From Haematobia irritans (lineage: Eukaryota; Arthropoda; Insecta; Diptera; Muscidae), in assembly GCF_050003625.1 (NCBI RefSeq), contig NC_134397.1, forward strand, positions 151,155,526-151,219,525: 64,000 nt of DNA, written 5' to 3'. Under the pieces are notes generated by a model. That model saw only the letters and a program-made list of their open reading frames with translations. It did no database searches and was not told the origin of the DNA. The position numbers were made by a program, and so were the translations under genes. Numbering within the stretch: the first letter of the stretch is position 1; every line of letters begins with the position of its first letter. Positions 46,314 to 57,365 of this stretch are shown in pieces.

Positions 46314-46657
46314 CTCAAAATATTAAAATATTTTGTCAAAACTATTGTACCATAAATCTGATATCGGCTCAAAAATGTCTACACAAAAGGTACAAAATAA
46401 TTCGCGGGGGTAATGACCAGGGTGAACAAGTATTGAAAAAAATACTGTAGTACTGCATTTCCATCCTTGATATTTATCGCCAATTTGATCTAAATTGACG
46501 TATTTATGAACCGATCTTCTTCAATTTTCGTATTTGATTTTATAGTAAAGATTAAATTAGTTAGCCAAAACTTAGTAAATTGATAAATGAAAAAAATTAT
46601 TTTATTTTAAAATTACTCATGTGGGGGTGTGTATCACGTTTTCATTCTTCATTTCAG
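46314..46657. other. Presumed Brf1 intron sequence left of the first recognised exon
   Basis: AT-rich. It ends in cattcttcatttcag, a good pyrimidine tract and acceptor, directly before the exon at 46658. No exon was recognised between 46314 and 46650. Confidence 0.5.
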
Positions 46658-46807
46658 ATCCCTGCCTGTACATTATGCGATTCGCTAATAAATTGCAATT
46701 TGGCGCAAAAGCCCATGAGGTATCAATGACGGCATTGCGCATTGTTCAACGTATGAAAAAAGATTCAATTCATTCAGGACGAAGGCCAACTGGTCTCTGT
46801 GGTGCTG
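46658..46807 (+). CDS. Brf1: Brf1, exon with second cyclin fold (first exon seen)
   Basis: Brf1 is the TFIIB-related subunit of TFIIIB, which recruits RNA polymerase III to tRNA, 5S and U6 genes in the nucleus. This exon reads [20 protein letters not shown], then [20 protein letters not shown] and [10 protein letters not shown]. The block RFA-KL, HEV-TA-R--QRM--D and GRRP-G-CGA is highly characteristic of Brf1 from yeast to human. The acceptor is tttcag|at and the donor is g|gtaagt (46808). The exon enters in phase 1 and leaves in phase 1. In other animals about 190-200 residues precede this point (zinc ribbon and first cyclin fold). I could not find them in the window, so the 5' part is probably further left. 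It lies only 346 bp from a Himar1-like element. Confidence 0.9.
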
Positions 46808-47482
46808 GTAAGTTCATTTTACTCAGTTATTCCTGTTTTTGTAGATTTTTTTGTTTTAATTTTAATACCTGAATATATGTTTACTGGTTTCGTACGTGCC
46901 CCTTTTTGCCTTTTCAATGCGGATGTTTATTTTGTAGTGTCCCTTGAAGCATCATTTCTAGTAGATCACTAAAAAATATTAACATAAAAAACTTGTCATG
47001 TTGGTCATTCACTTTAGCTATGACCAGAAATTGCATTCCTTTACTGAATGCAATATCTGTTAGTGGTTATCCCAACTAGTTTTAATGTAGAATACTTAAA
47101 AATTAAATATTTTTGAACTCGATCTGTCTTCAAAGCTAACATGGTTTTATTTGCTTGCATTGAAGCAACTCTGTATATTAGTTTTAGGAAAAATAATAAT
47201 AGTTAATTCGGTCCGTACATAGCCTTTTAAGGTTATGTCCCCTAATTGTGGATTTATTGTTCTTCTTTGAAAAAAAAAATGTGAAAGATTATGCATCCAA
47301 AATTTGAGAACATGCTATTTACACTGCATTAAGTAAAGATTTCTTTAAAATAAAAAAATAATTGAGTTTGTTTTTTAATTAAATTTTGGACAAGAAATTT
47401 TGTCTCTCCGAAAAAGCTTCATAAATAGGCGAGACTTATTTTTAGGATTAACATTTTTGATATAAAGTTTTTGTGAAATGGA

Positions 47483-47710
47483 CCCTCTAATGTCCCAATT
47501 TTTTTAAATTTTCAATATTAACGACACAAAAGCAAGAAAACTAAACAAAAATTTATACGGTAAAATTCAGTATATGCTGCAAAGCCTCTTGAACAGTTTC
47601 AACTAAGTTTTCTTTTTATTTTACCCATTTTTGTTGTCTTAAGGAGGGTTTTACTAAAAGCTTCCTTATTAAATGAAGCCCACCTAAAGGCGGGATTGGG
47701 CATTAGAGGG
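47483..47710 (-). mobile_element. piggyBac-like MITE, copy 2
   Basis: CCCTCTAATGTCCCAATT at the left; read inward from the right CCCTCTAATGCCCAATCC. TTAA remains at the right (47711-47714), but the left flank is no longer TTAA. Inverted relative to 17601-17847. Confidence 0.8.
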
Positions 47711-47869
47711 TTAAGAAAACATTTTTGCTTTGCAGTAACTGACATTGCAGTAAGTGAATAGCTTTGTTAAAACATTGCAAAAAGTGAATAGAAATAAAAA
47801 TAAAAAAATAATAACTTACCTGTAGAGACCAAAAGTGATTCCTTTCATAAAAACCAGTAATCGGGTTCG

Positions 47870-48017
47870 AATAATATTGGTGAAATTCTGAGTCGATCTA
47901 GCGATGTCCGTCCGTCTTTTATAATTTATATAGGCTCCACATAAACCACAATTATATATAGGCCCCATATAAACCGATCGCCAGATTTGTCCTCCGGAGC
48001 CTCCTAGAGGAGCAAAG
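47870..48017 (-). repeat. F1 fragment at the LINE junction
   Basis: It contains gtgaaattctgagtcgatct, gtccgtccgtc and aggccccatataaaccgatc, and stops abruptly at gaggagcaaa where the LINE begins, consistent with 5' truncation of the LINE on insertion into an F1 copy. Confidence 0.65.
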
Positions 48018-50130
48018 TGGAGGGAAACAAAAGTCGTTTTCATACCCAAAGCGGGAAAAGCCTCTCACTCGAGTGCGAAGGATTTCCGACCACTCAGCTT
48101 ATCCTCATTCCTACTTACGACTCTATAGAAAGAGGATGGTAGATATTTATCTTAGAACTAGCGTCGATTCAAGTTTGCTGTCGAAACGACAACATGCATA
48201 CTCGAAGGGCAGGTCTACATAAACTAGTCTGCTTTATTGAAAGCTCACTATCTGTCAAAGAATACACAATCGTGGCGTTTCTAGACATCGAAGGGGCGTT
48301 CAATAACGTCCATCCGAGCTCGATATTAAATGGACTGACAACTCTGAATGTTGATCCAGTTATACTTAGGCTGTTAGACGAACTTTTAAGGAAGAGATGC
48401 ATTTCAACCACACTAGGACAAGCAAACATACAAAGTTATGTGAATAGAGGCACTCCTCAAGGAGGAGTTCTATCACCTCTTCTTTGGAATGTTGCTATAA
48501 ACGACCTTCTGGTTTCCCTAGAAAAAGAAAGGATACAAGTGGTGGCATACGCACATGATGTGGCGCTAGCAGTCAGGGGAAAATTCCCATCAACAGTTAG
48601 AGATATTATACAGAGAGCCCTCCGGATGACTGAGAAATGGGCGAAAGATAATGGCCTGCAAAGACAGAACTAGTCATGTACTGCAAAGATCGCAAAACTC
48701 CCACGGTTAGGTCCATTTCCTTAGGGGGTATTGAAATTCCCTTTAGTGAGTGTGCAAAATACCTTGGCGTTATTTTGGACAGGAAGCTTAACTTTAAGCT
48801 TAATATTGAAGAAAGGGTGAGGAAAGCAACGGTAGCTTTATACTCGTGCAAAAAGGCAATAGGGAAAAAGTGGGGACTAAAACCAAAAATTGTACATTGG
48901 CTATACGCGGCAGTGGTTAGACCTATTATGCTATATGGTGTTGTAGTCTGGTGGCCGGCACTTCACCAGCCAACAAGTTTAGACAAAGTTCAGCGTATGG
49001 CGTGCTTCTGTATCTCAGGCGCATTCAGCAAGACAGGAACAAATTCCCTTAATGTCATACTGCATCTATTGCCTTTAGACATTTTGGCCAAACAGTCAGC
49101 TGCAACAACGGCTGTGCGATTGCGCGAGCTATCGCTGTGGTCGGAAAAAAGTTAGGTCACAGTTCGGTCCTCAAAATAATGCCAGATGTGCCTAACGTAG
49201 TGGATTACACTTTGGCGAGACCACTTTTCGACAATAAGTTTGAGATTCTAATTCCCAACAGTGAGGCGTGGTGTACACGGACCCGGGGGAATAAAAGATA
49301 TATAGATTTCTACACTGATGGCTCCAAATTGGATGGCCAAGTGGGTTTCGGAGTATATTCTAAAGATCTGGAACTTCGAATAGCGAAAAGATTACCTGAT
49401 CACTGTAGTGTTTTTCAGGCTGAAATATTAGCAATAAGAGAAGTGGTGAATTGGCTGAGAAGTAATGTTCCAACAAATATTGGCATTAATATATACTCAG
49501 ACAGTCAACCTGCAATAAAATCCTTGGACTCTGTGTTCCTTAACTCAAAAACGGCCATAGACTGCCGCAAATCTCTCAACGAGATGGCTGAGCAGTACAA
49601 TATTCACCTAATATGGGTGCCTGGTCATAGGAACATACCGGGGAACTGTGAAGCAGATGTGTTAGCAAGGCTAGGAACTACCTTACATATTCCAGGGGAA
49701 CTAGAATCTGCTGGTATGTCTCTGGCAACCTGCAAGCTCTTACTGCGTGAGAAGGCCGTCAAGAAGGCAAATGTTCGATGGGAGAATTGTAAGAGTTGTA
49801 ACGACACCAAGCAAATATGGCCCATTTAAACTTGAACCGCACACTAGATATGCTAGTGTTCTCAAGATGTCAGATATCACTTCTGATATCTGATATAACG
49901 GGTCGCTGCCTGATAGGCGAATTTGCAAAAACTATTGGTGCGAAGTATAATGAGCTGTCATGATGCGGAGGAAAAGGAATCAATAAAACAGCTCTTGTGT
50001 GAGTGTCCTGCATTTTGTGTAAGACGTAAGCAAATTTTAGGGGCATATAGCTACTGGCCGACCTGGAAAATGTTAACTTAAGCAGTCTGTTAATGTTTTT
50101 GGAACAATCTGTTTGGTTCAACAAAAGAAA
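48018..50130 (+). pseudogene. LINE ORF2: reverse transcriptase plus RNase H, disrupted
   Basis: RT: KVVFIPKAGKASHSSAKDFR then PLSL, with a stop near 48125. After that SKRQHAYSKGR-x-GLHKLVC, motif A AFLDIEGAFNNV, motif B NRGTPQGGVLSPLLWN, and motif C AYAHDVAL, in which the usual YADD has become YAHD. YLGVILDRKLNF follows. Single-base lesions break the frame near 48670 and 49140. RNase H (49137-49829): DFYTDGSKLDG (D), FQAEILAIREV (E), IYSDSQPAIKS (D) and WVPGHRNIPGNCEADVLAR (final D), all four catalytic residues kept. A cysteine-rich end reads SCHDAEEKESIKQLLCECPA. RT plus RNase H suits the I, LOA or related clades; the exact clade is open. The YAHD change alone would abolish polymerase activity. 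Confidence 0.85.
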
Positions 50131-50276
50131 ATAATCGAGAAGGTTCAGTGGTTAAAACTAGAAGTGCCCATATGTAATTGGTACTTTTAGTTAAATGTGG
50201 TATCACAATGGACTGAATAGTCTAAGTGAGCCTGAAACTTAATCGGGCTGCCACTTTAACCTAACCTAATCTAACA
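48018..50276 (+). mobile_element. RNase H-bearing LINE (I/LOA-like), 5'-truncated
   Basis: It begins inside the RT domain and runs through RT, RNase H, a cysteine-rich end and a 3' tail. The tail (50195-50276) reads tggtatcacaatggactgaa, tagtctaagtgagcctga and cgggctgccac and ends tttaacctaacctaatc. It is shared with the SINE at 18974-19322. The element lies in sense orientation in a Brf1 intron. Confidence 0.85.
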
Positions 50277-50446
50277 ATAAATTCAATATTCTGGTTAGGT
50301 ATTCACCACCCAGTACGGCCAGAGGCTTGAACATTAATATCGCGATTCGGTCGGTTCCCAGAGGCTTTAAAGATATAGAATATAAATTGTGCCGGATCGT
50401 TGGCTATCTTTGGGGACCTAACGCTTTCGAACTGCTCTATGAACTA

Positions 50447-51481
50447 ACAGGTTGGCTGATAAGTCCCCGGTCTAACAAAGAAAAACACATTTTTTGTCAA
50501 AATTCGTTTTTATTATTCAACATAGTTCCCTTCAAGAGCGATACAACGATTATAACGACCTTCCAATGTTTTGATACCATTTTGGTAGTACTCCCTCGGT
50601 TTTGCCTCAAAATAGGCCTCAGTTTCGGCGATCACCTCTTCATTGCAGCCAAATTATTTCCCTGCGAGCATCCTTTTGAGGTCTGAGAACAAGAAAAAGT
50701 CGCTGGGGGCCATATCTGGAGAATACTGTGGGTGGGGAAGCAATTCGAAGCCCAATTCATGAATTTTTGCCATCGTTCTCAATGACTTGTGGCATGGTGC
50801 GTTGTCTTGGTGGAACAACACTTTTTTCTTCTTCATATGGGGCCGCGATTTCGACCTCAAACGCTCCAATAACGCCATATAATAGTCACTGTTGATGGTT
50901 TTTCCCTTCTCAAGATAATCGATAAAAATTATTCCATGCGCATTACTTTGCCAGCGGACTTTTGAGTCTTTCCACGCTTCAGAGACGGTTCACCGGTCGC
51001 TGTCCACTCAGCCGACTGTCGATTGGACTCAGGAGAGTAGTGATGGATCCATGTTTCATCCATTGTTACATATCGACGGAAAAATTAGGGTGTATTACGA
51101 GTTAACAGCTGCAAACACCGCTCAGAATCATCAACACGTTGTTGTTTTTGGTCAAATGTGAACTCGCGCGACACCCGTTTTGCACAGAGCTTCCGCATAT
51201 CCAAATATTGATGAATGATATGACCAACACGTTCCTCTGATATCTTTAAGGCCTCTGCTATCTCGATCAACTTCATTTTACGGTCATTCAAAATCATTTT
51301 GTAGACTTTTTTTGATGTTTTCGTCGGTAACCACCTCTTTCGGGCGTCCACTGCGTTCACCGTCTTCCGTGCTCATTTCACCACGCTTGAATTTTGCATA
51401 CCAATCAATTATTGTTGATTTCCCTGGGGCAGAGTCCGGAAACTCATTATCAAGCCAAGTTTTTGCTTCCACCGTATTTCT
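50447..51481 (-). mobile_element. Himar1-like mariner, copy D, 5'-truncated
   Basis: Acaggttggctgataagtcc at the 3' end of the element follows TA (50445-50446). The other end is lost: homology stops at ttgcttccaccgtatttc (51481), where an ATTGA fragment begins. It lies antisense to Brf1. Confidence 0.85.
50513..51481 (-). pseudogene. Himar1-like mariner transposase, copy D
   Basis: Minus strand: AKTWLDNEFPDSAPGKSTII, FKRGEMSTEDGERSGRPKEV, a frameshift in the A run at about 51308, then KMKLIEIAEALKISEERVGH. The first catalytic region is VTMDETWIHHY. An in-frame 18-bp gap compared with copy C removes part of the segment KVMASVFWDAHG. The second region is VLFHQDNAPCHKS and the third YSPDMAPSDFFLF. 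The C-terminus resembles copies B and C, with YFEAKPREYYQNG. All three catalytic D codons are kept, but the N-terminus is missing. Confidence 0.8.
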
Positions 51482-51482
51482 T

Positions 51483-51650
51483 CACTTAATTTCAATTGAA
51501 AATTTAATTGGTTCAATTAATTTTTTTATTTACTTTCAATTAATTTTTTAATTGATACTATCATTTCTGTGATTTAAGACACTTCAATTAAAAACTAATT
51601 ACATCAATTAATTTCATGATTGAAGACACAAAATATTTTTGTGTGTTTAA
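51483..51650. repeat. ATTGA/TCAAT fold-back repeat fragment
   Basis: Made of caattgaaaatttaattgg-type words, ending ttgaagacacaaaatatttttgtg. Its left edge abuts the truncated mariner. Confidence 0.7.
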
Positions 51651-52139
51651 AATTCAATTGTAAACTCTGAAGACGTTCACACAATTTTTCAGTTGTGATA
51701 AAAGCCCTCCATAATTCTATTGAAATTTCTGAGTATCGTTTTCTTGTAAAACGTCTCTGTAATTGAAGCCTTATACCGTGTTGTACGTATGAGGTTCGTT
51801 CTCTTATTATTACGGTGGAGGTAGAACCCAACTATATTCGTTGATAAGAGAGAAAGCCCTCTTCATTTCTTCAGGAATGTTCAGGGCAAATATGTAACCT
51901 AAAGTTATGACCCAACTGAACTTGTTTTTAAATCTTTCTGTTGGGCTATTTATGGTCAAGTTCATAAAAATTTAAAAAAAATTTTCATCGATTTATGGTC
52001 GTTTTTATCGTCCATTTTCCGACTTTTTCAACTGGCTTTCATCGGCAAATAATTTATGATTATCGATATGATTATGATTTTTACATTACAATTATTTTAT
52101 ATAAAAGCTGGACATCATGATAATGAAATTCTGTTTTAG

Positions 52140-52366
52140 CTCTTCTTATTGCTGCTCGTATGCACGAATATAGTCGTACGATCTCGGATATTGTACGAAT
52201 TGTGAAAATTCACGAATCCACCTTACGTAAAAGACTGACAGAATTCGCCGATACACCCTCAAGTGCTCTAACACTTGATGAATTTATGTCTGTGGATTTG
52301 GAAGCGGAACAGGATCCTCCGGCATTCAAAGCTGCACGCAAAAAGGATCGAGATCGTATAAAGGAT
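52140..52366 (+). CDS. Brf1: Brf1, exon completing the second cyclin fold
   Basis: With the G from the previous exon it reads [60 protein letters not shown] and [16 protein letters not shown]. The ARMH, STLRKRL-EF-DTP and LT--EF---DLE-E-DPP blocks are conserved in Brf1. They form the last helices of the second cyclin fold and the linker after it. The acceptor is gttttag|c and the donor gat|gtaaga. It enters in phase 1 and leaves in phase 0. The next intron is only 63 bp, normal for flies, in contrast with the 5.3-kb intron before it. Confidence 0.95.
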
Positions 52367-52429
52367 GTAAGAAATCAAATTATTTAATTTAATTCTTATG
52401 GAAACAAATTAAAATTAACCATTTTTCAG

Positions 52430-53226
52430 ATTGGCGAGAACGAATTGACTGCCTTACAAAAGGAAATCGATTTACAATTGGAACAGGATCTCAAACGTTC
52501 ACAAAAAGCTTCAATAAAACGTTTAACTGGCTCATCGGCAACAGATGAATTCGAAGAGGAAGAAACCGCAGAATTCATAGAAAAATCAAGTCTGGAAGCT
52601 ATCCAAGAGTGTTTGGCCGAAACTCCAGACTTGGCGCCCGCTGTTCCTAAAACACAAAAACTTGTGATTGAAGGTCTAAAACCCGATATAGAATCGATGT
52701 GTCGACCAACACAAAGTGAACTGTTAGAATTAGAAAAAGCACAATCAAAGGAAGAAGTTAGTGAATTAGATTTGGAGGGATTAGACGATGAGGAAATCAA
52801 TAACTACATACTAACCCATGAAGAGGCTGAGAGGAAGAATGTCATGTGGAAAGCTTTGAATGCAGAGTATCTCCAAGAAATGAAGGAGAAAGAGGAAAGA
52901 CTGGCCAAGGAGAGAGAGGAAGGTAAACCTGAGAAAAAGAAACGTAAATCTCGTAAAAAAGTTATTGGTCCTTCGACCACAGCGGGCGAGGCTATAGAGA
53001 AGATGTTGCAGGAAAAGAAAATCTCTACAAAAATCAATTACGATATTCTTAAAACGTTAACAGAGGGAGGAGCTAGTACTAGTGCAGGTGGATCTAACAG
53101 TGATAACCCAATGGGCGGTATTGTCAAGCAAGAAGCCAATCGTGATGAGATTAACATAAAGCCTAAACTGGATATAAGTCAGTTACCAGTTGTTGTAGAG
53201 TCTGGACCAATTCATACAAAACATGG
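52430..53226 (+). CDS. Brf1: Brf1, large exon with the TBP-binding Brf homology region
   Basis: 797 bases beginning IGENELTALQKEIDLQLEQD. It holds a charged, acidic segment (EFEEEETAEFIEKSSLEAIQ) and then the Brf1 homology region: LDLEGLDDEEINNYILTHEE, AERKNVMWKALNAEYLQEMK, a K/R-rich stretch KPEKKKRKSRKK, and STTAGEAIEKMLQEKKISTK-INYDIL. In Brf1 this region forms a long extended surface that binds TBP (DDEEI-YI-T-EE and W---N-EYL) and links it to RNA polymerase III initiation. Two potential low-complexity parts follow (GGASTSAGGSNSDN). The acceptor is tttttcag|att. The donor is unusual: gg|gtttgt. It leaves in phase 2. Confidence 0.95.
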
Positions 53227-53297
53227 GTTTGTTTAATCTATCCTATTAGTGTATTAACAATTAGCAATTAATGATACATTGTTTATATTTATTTCAG

Positions 53298-53410
53298 CCG
53301 CGGTAAACCATCGTATTCTATTGGTGGCCCAAGTGCTAAAATACCTAAATTGGAAATGGGCCTACCTGTTGCTGAACCTGAACCCAAAGATGATGTCATT
53401 GTGGAAAATG
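53298..53410 (+). CDS. Brf1: Brf1, penultimate exon
   Basis: Acceptor tttatttcag|c. With GG from the previous exon it reads GRGKPSYSIGGPSAKIPKLE, then MGLPVAEPEPKDDVIVEN. Donor atg|gtaatt at 53411. It enters in phase 2 and leaves in phase 1. No domain assignment; the reading frame and splice phases join cleanly with both neighbours, which is the main support. Confidence 0.8.
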
Positions 53411-54104
53411 GTAATTATAATATTTATTTATTTAATAATAGCATAATCGATCATTGTGTTGTATAAAGATGAAGGATGTTTTTCTATGACTACGCTCTTT
53501 CTATCATATTATCAAGTCTGTCATCCTACTTCTTTCGCTGCTTCGTAGCGATAAAACCAATTGGATAAGTTTCAATCATGTAAACCTATTTTATATTGGT
53601 AACGTCACAAATCCATTGTTTACAAAATATCCTTTATCGTAGAGCTAACGATAGAAGTGGGCAGCACTCAGAACGACCTTACCCCACTTAATTTTGTATT
53701 CGAATATATAAAGAATGAATGTGGATTTATTTTAGCCAATTTGAACTCAGTCACTCAGAATTCGGGTTCGTTTTGTTGTTGTTGTTCCCATCCATTTTTG
53801 TGTTGCGCTTTTTGTACATCAGCTTACATCCAGATCGAGGTGGGATGCATTTAGATTGATCTGATGGTATGTCGGGTAGTTTGGCTTGGTACACGAAAAG
53901 TTGAGGAGTGTCCTTTATTACAGATAGAACACACGTCAGCTACGCTGCTATCAATCACTGAAAGGTCGGAACTGAAGCGGCTTCAGTTGCCCGATCTTAA
54001 TTGGTCCAAAACTATCCTAGTCTGCCGTTAGAGGTTTCTTTCCTCCGGTGCTATGAACTTCGAGAACAGGATTAATCTCGTAGATTCTCCATTCCATTGT
54101 CAGT

Positions 54105-54264
54105 CCATACCAGAATGGTGAACTTTTCTCTTATCACTGAGTGCTGCCCGATTCCATGTTTAGCTCAATGACAAGGGATCTCCTTTTTATAGCCGAAGTT
54201 GGGATTGAACCCACGACCCTTTGTATGCAAGGCGGGCATGCTAACCATTGCACCACGGTGGCTC
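54105..54264 (-). mobile_element. SINE fragment inserted in a Jockey-type LINE fragment
   Basis: Reverse strand gagccaccgtggtgcaatgg and gtcgtgggttcaatccc give the box A and box B regions. The tail half is partly present (tggtgaacttttctcttatc, atcactgagtgctgcccgat). Confidence 0.75.
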
Positions 54265-54430
54265 CCATGCAGTGGCATGGCCAGACAACTTGAAAGGCTG
54301 CCGAATACGAATCCGAGAATTTTTGGGTAATTTATGATGGGTATCGTTTCGCCATCGGCACTAATTTTCAACTGCCTGCGTACTTATGCTGTCCATATAG
54401 TGTATAGTGTGGCTTCGGATTTGGTAGTAG
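54265..54430 (-). pseudogene. Jockey-type LINE reverse transcriptase fragment
   Basis: On the minus strand it reads QLKISADGETIPIINYPKIL, then GF and CLAMPLH. This is the same region as VRVDGEIISTTNYPKIL in the LINE at 14350-14430. Both flanks are cut, the right one (in element sense) by the SINE at 54105-54264. Confidence 0.65.
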
Positions 54431-54839
54431 TGGTGAAAGAAGTGGTATGAGTAGCCGTTTAATCAATCGCAGATGTTATCAACAGTGGGCCCGAATGCCA
54501 CTACGAACACTCACGCTGTTATTATTACAACATGAGTCACGACAATTTAATGTCACGTGTACACCTCTACCCTGCAGCCACCGTAGTACAGAGGTCGACA
54601 TCAGAGAACTGCAACCGGTGGTTTTTTTTTCATATTGCAATCTTACCCACAAAATGTCGGTGGCAGTGAGTAAGACACCAATTACCATGCGATCTTTTAC
54701 ATTGATACAAATGCGAGAATAAAAACACCACTAGTATATAACAATGTTCGTATGCAGTGCCTTGCAATCTTAAACGAATCGACATCGTAACAACGCTCGG
54801 TAAACAAAATAAAAACGAGTGTGGCACTTAAGTGTGATT

Positions 54840-56021
54840 CAGTGTTGCCAGGTGATTTTTGATTCTTCCCCCCAAATCTTAAGAAAAAAACCCCTAAATT
54901 GTTGTAAGCTTTTTTCAAAAACCCCCAAAAAATTTCAGAATATAAAAGTGCAAAAAGTGGTCCCAAAATTACGTGAAAAAAATCCTGTAGTGATTTAAAA
55001 ATTAAATTTAACACAAATATATATCCTGAAAGAAGAGTTCTTACCTGAGAAACGAAATTTTAGAAAAACTAAGTTTTCTTTTGATGCTAAATTTTTTTTC
55101 GTTTGAAGTAAATAAAAAATAAAATTTGCTATTTAAGAAAATACTTTAAAACAAAAGAGATTTTCGTTTGTTTAAAATTTCATCCCTGAGGAAATTATTT
55201 TTTCTATGGATGTAATAATACAATATGTATATCAATTTAAAAAGCGGGCTTACTCTTAAAAAGCTTTCAGCTGCTAAGTTAAAATACGATTGTTTTTAAT
55301 TTTGTCAAATATTAAAAATGCCCTTTCAACAGAAGAGTTTAAAAAAGATAACGAAAATAATGCTATTGGATACTTGTTTGTATTTAGGATCTTCTTGTTG
55401 ACTTTCCGCATCTTTGTTCTCATAACTCATGCTAGAATTGTTCCGAATTTGCTTGAGAATTGCTCCACTTTATAAGGTCTGAAATAATTTTTTCCCCCAA
55501 AAAATCCCCCTAAACGTGAAAAAAACCCCTAAAATCCCCCGAAATAATTTTTTCCCCCAAAAAATCCCCCTAAACGTGAAAAAACCCCCTACATTTTGGG
55601 GGAAAACCCCTAACCTTTTTAAATTGATATACATACGGTATTATTACATCAATATAAAAAATAATTTCCTCAGGGATGAAATTTTAAACAAACGAAAATC
55701 TCTTTTGTTTTAATGTATTTTCTTAAATAGCAAATTTTATTTTTTATTTACTTCAAACGAAAAAAAAATTTTTAGCATCAAAAGAAAACTTAGTTTTTCT
55801 AAAATTTCGTTTCTCAGGTAAGAACTCTTCTTTCAGGATATATATTTGTGTTAAATTTAATTTTTAAAGTGTATCACTACAGGATTTTTCAGAATATAAA
55901 AGACCACTTTTGTACTTTTATATTCTGAAATTTATTGGGGTTTTTTGAAAAAAGCTTAGACCAATTTAGGGTTTTTTTCTTAAGATTTGGGGGGAAGAAT
56001 CAAAAATCACCTGGCAACACA
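54840..56021. mobile_element. Large fold-back (hAT-like end) element with 400-bp arms
   Basis: The left arm starts CAGTGTTGCCAGGTGATT. The right arm ends aatcacctggcaacac. Arms of about 400 bp (54845-55255 and 55620-56020) are closely inverted copies, sharing for example gattcttccccccaaatctt, ttcttacctgagaaacgaaa and aaatttcatccctgagg in opposite senses. The loop holds ccccctaaa repeats. GTGTGATT stands directly before the left end (54832-54839) and again at 56034-56041, 13 bases after the right ggcaacac. It lies within the last Brf1 intron. Confidence 0.8.
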
Positions 56022-56544
56022 GGTAACCAGTTTGTGTGATTGCTTTACTACGGTGTTTTCGAGGGACCAACACTCATACTAACAAACACCGACAGTCGTG
56101 GATATTAGTGGTTGACATTTTTTTACCAATTGGTGTTTTAAGATTGCAAATATTGGTATTTACTGAATACACTGGTCGGTTGCGGTAGATCGCAGCCGTT
56201 CTCTGGTCGGCATGCCCAAATTGAATGTAAAGCGGCTATTTACCAGTTTCGATTGGTTTATCTTCTATCAGTAATGCTGGTGTTATTCCTGAGTATTCTC
56301 CACAGTAACATGACTGATTGGGATATTGCGAGGACACCCTGTCGAAGATCTGTTGCTTGCCTACCAATTGCCGCAAAGTTATCGTTTTCAGCCTCTCATA
56401 GTGCTGCTGAAAAGTGAATTTTGGATTTTCTACAAAACGCAAAGTCGTGGTCGCATGACTTGATAATAGTGCTAAATGTGACCAGAGTGTCTTGTTGTAT
56501 TTTATATTTAGAATTTTTATTTTGATTTATTTTTTGTTATTTAT

Positions 56545-57365
56545 TCCGAGCCATAAGCACAATTTGTAAAATTCTACCAAAACTGGTAGATTTTTTTTTA
56601 CTGTTTGGTAAATGCAGAATTCGTGATGTTTTCGTAGATTTTGCAAAACAATCCTTTCCAACTATGAGGTACTTCAATTTTCTATAGAAATAAAATTTTG
56701 GCAAAATTTTCTATAGAAATAAAAAGTTTATTTTGTTTTTATTCAATCTGTTTCAAAATGCATTAATCAGTCTCAAACAGTGTTGTCAGATTAGGAGATT
56801 TTTCCCCAAACTGGGGATTTTTTTCTTGTGGTTGGGGATATTTTTTTTACTTTGGGGATCTGAGGATTTGGCTGGGGATAACATCGTGATTTTGGAATTT
56901 TTCTGGGACGATTTCCACTTTCAATCACAGTATTAAATTTGTTACAGAAAGTTTAAAAGCGAAGTACAATAACGTTTGGTAGATTTTACAAAATATTCCT
57001 CTCCAACTAAGAGGTAATTCACAAACATTATATGCAAATAAAATTTTGACAAAATTTTCTATAGAAACAAAATTTTGATAAAATTTGCTATAAAAATAAA
57101 ATTTTTAAAAATTTTCTATAGATATAAAATTTTGATAATATTTGCTATAGAAATAAAATTTTGACACAATTTTCCATAGAAGTAAAATTTTGACAAAATG
57201 TTTTATAGAAGTAAAATGTTGACAAAAATTTTTAAACGAATAAAATTTTGAAAAATTTTTTATAGAAATGTAATTTTGACAACATTTGCTGCTACAGAAA
57301 TAAAATTTTGACATTTTCTATGGAAATAAAATGTTGACCAAATATTCTATAAAAATAACATTTTG
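56545..57365 (+). repeat. 29-bp repeat element remnant
   Basis: It starts gagccataagcac and ctaccaaaactggtagatt, resembling the sub-terminal parts of 28320-30078, and then units of attttctatagaaataaaat to 57365. At 56775-56935 a cagtgttgtcag segment with tggggattttt repeats interrupts it and resembles the hAT-like end at 63380-63530. Confidence 0.65.

Larger units (their letters stand above)
46808..52139 (+). other. Brf1 intron of 5.3 kb, mostly transposons
   Basis: Donor gtaagt, acceptor tctgttttag. It contains a piggyBac-like MITE, an F1 fragment (47870-48017), a sense-oriented RNase H LINE (48018-50276), an antisense Himar1-like copy (50447-51481) and an ATTGA fragment. 46850-47480 and 51650-52139 show nothing recognisable. 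Confidence 0.8.

Noticed and set aside
48606..48851. Minus-strand frame across the LINE
   Set aside because: Shadow of the RT coding strand; no recognisable motif.
52426..52800. Minus-strand serine-rich frame
   Set aside because: It is antisense to the Brf1 exon at 52430-53226.
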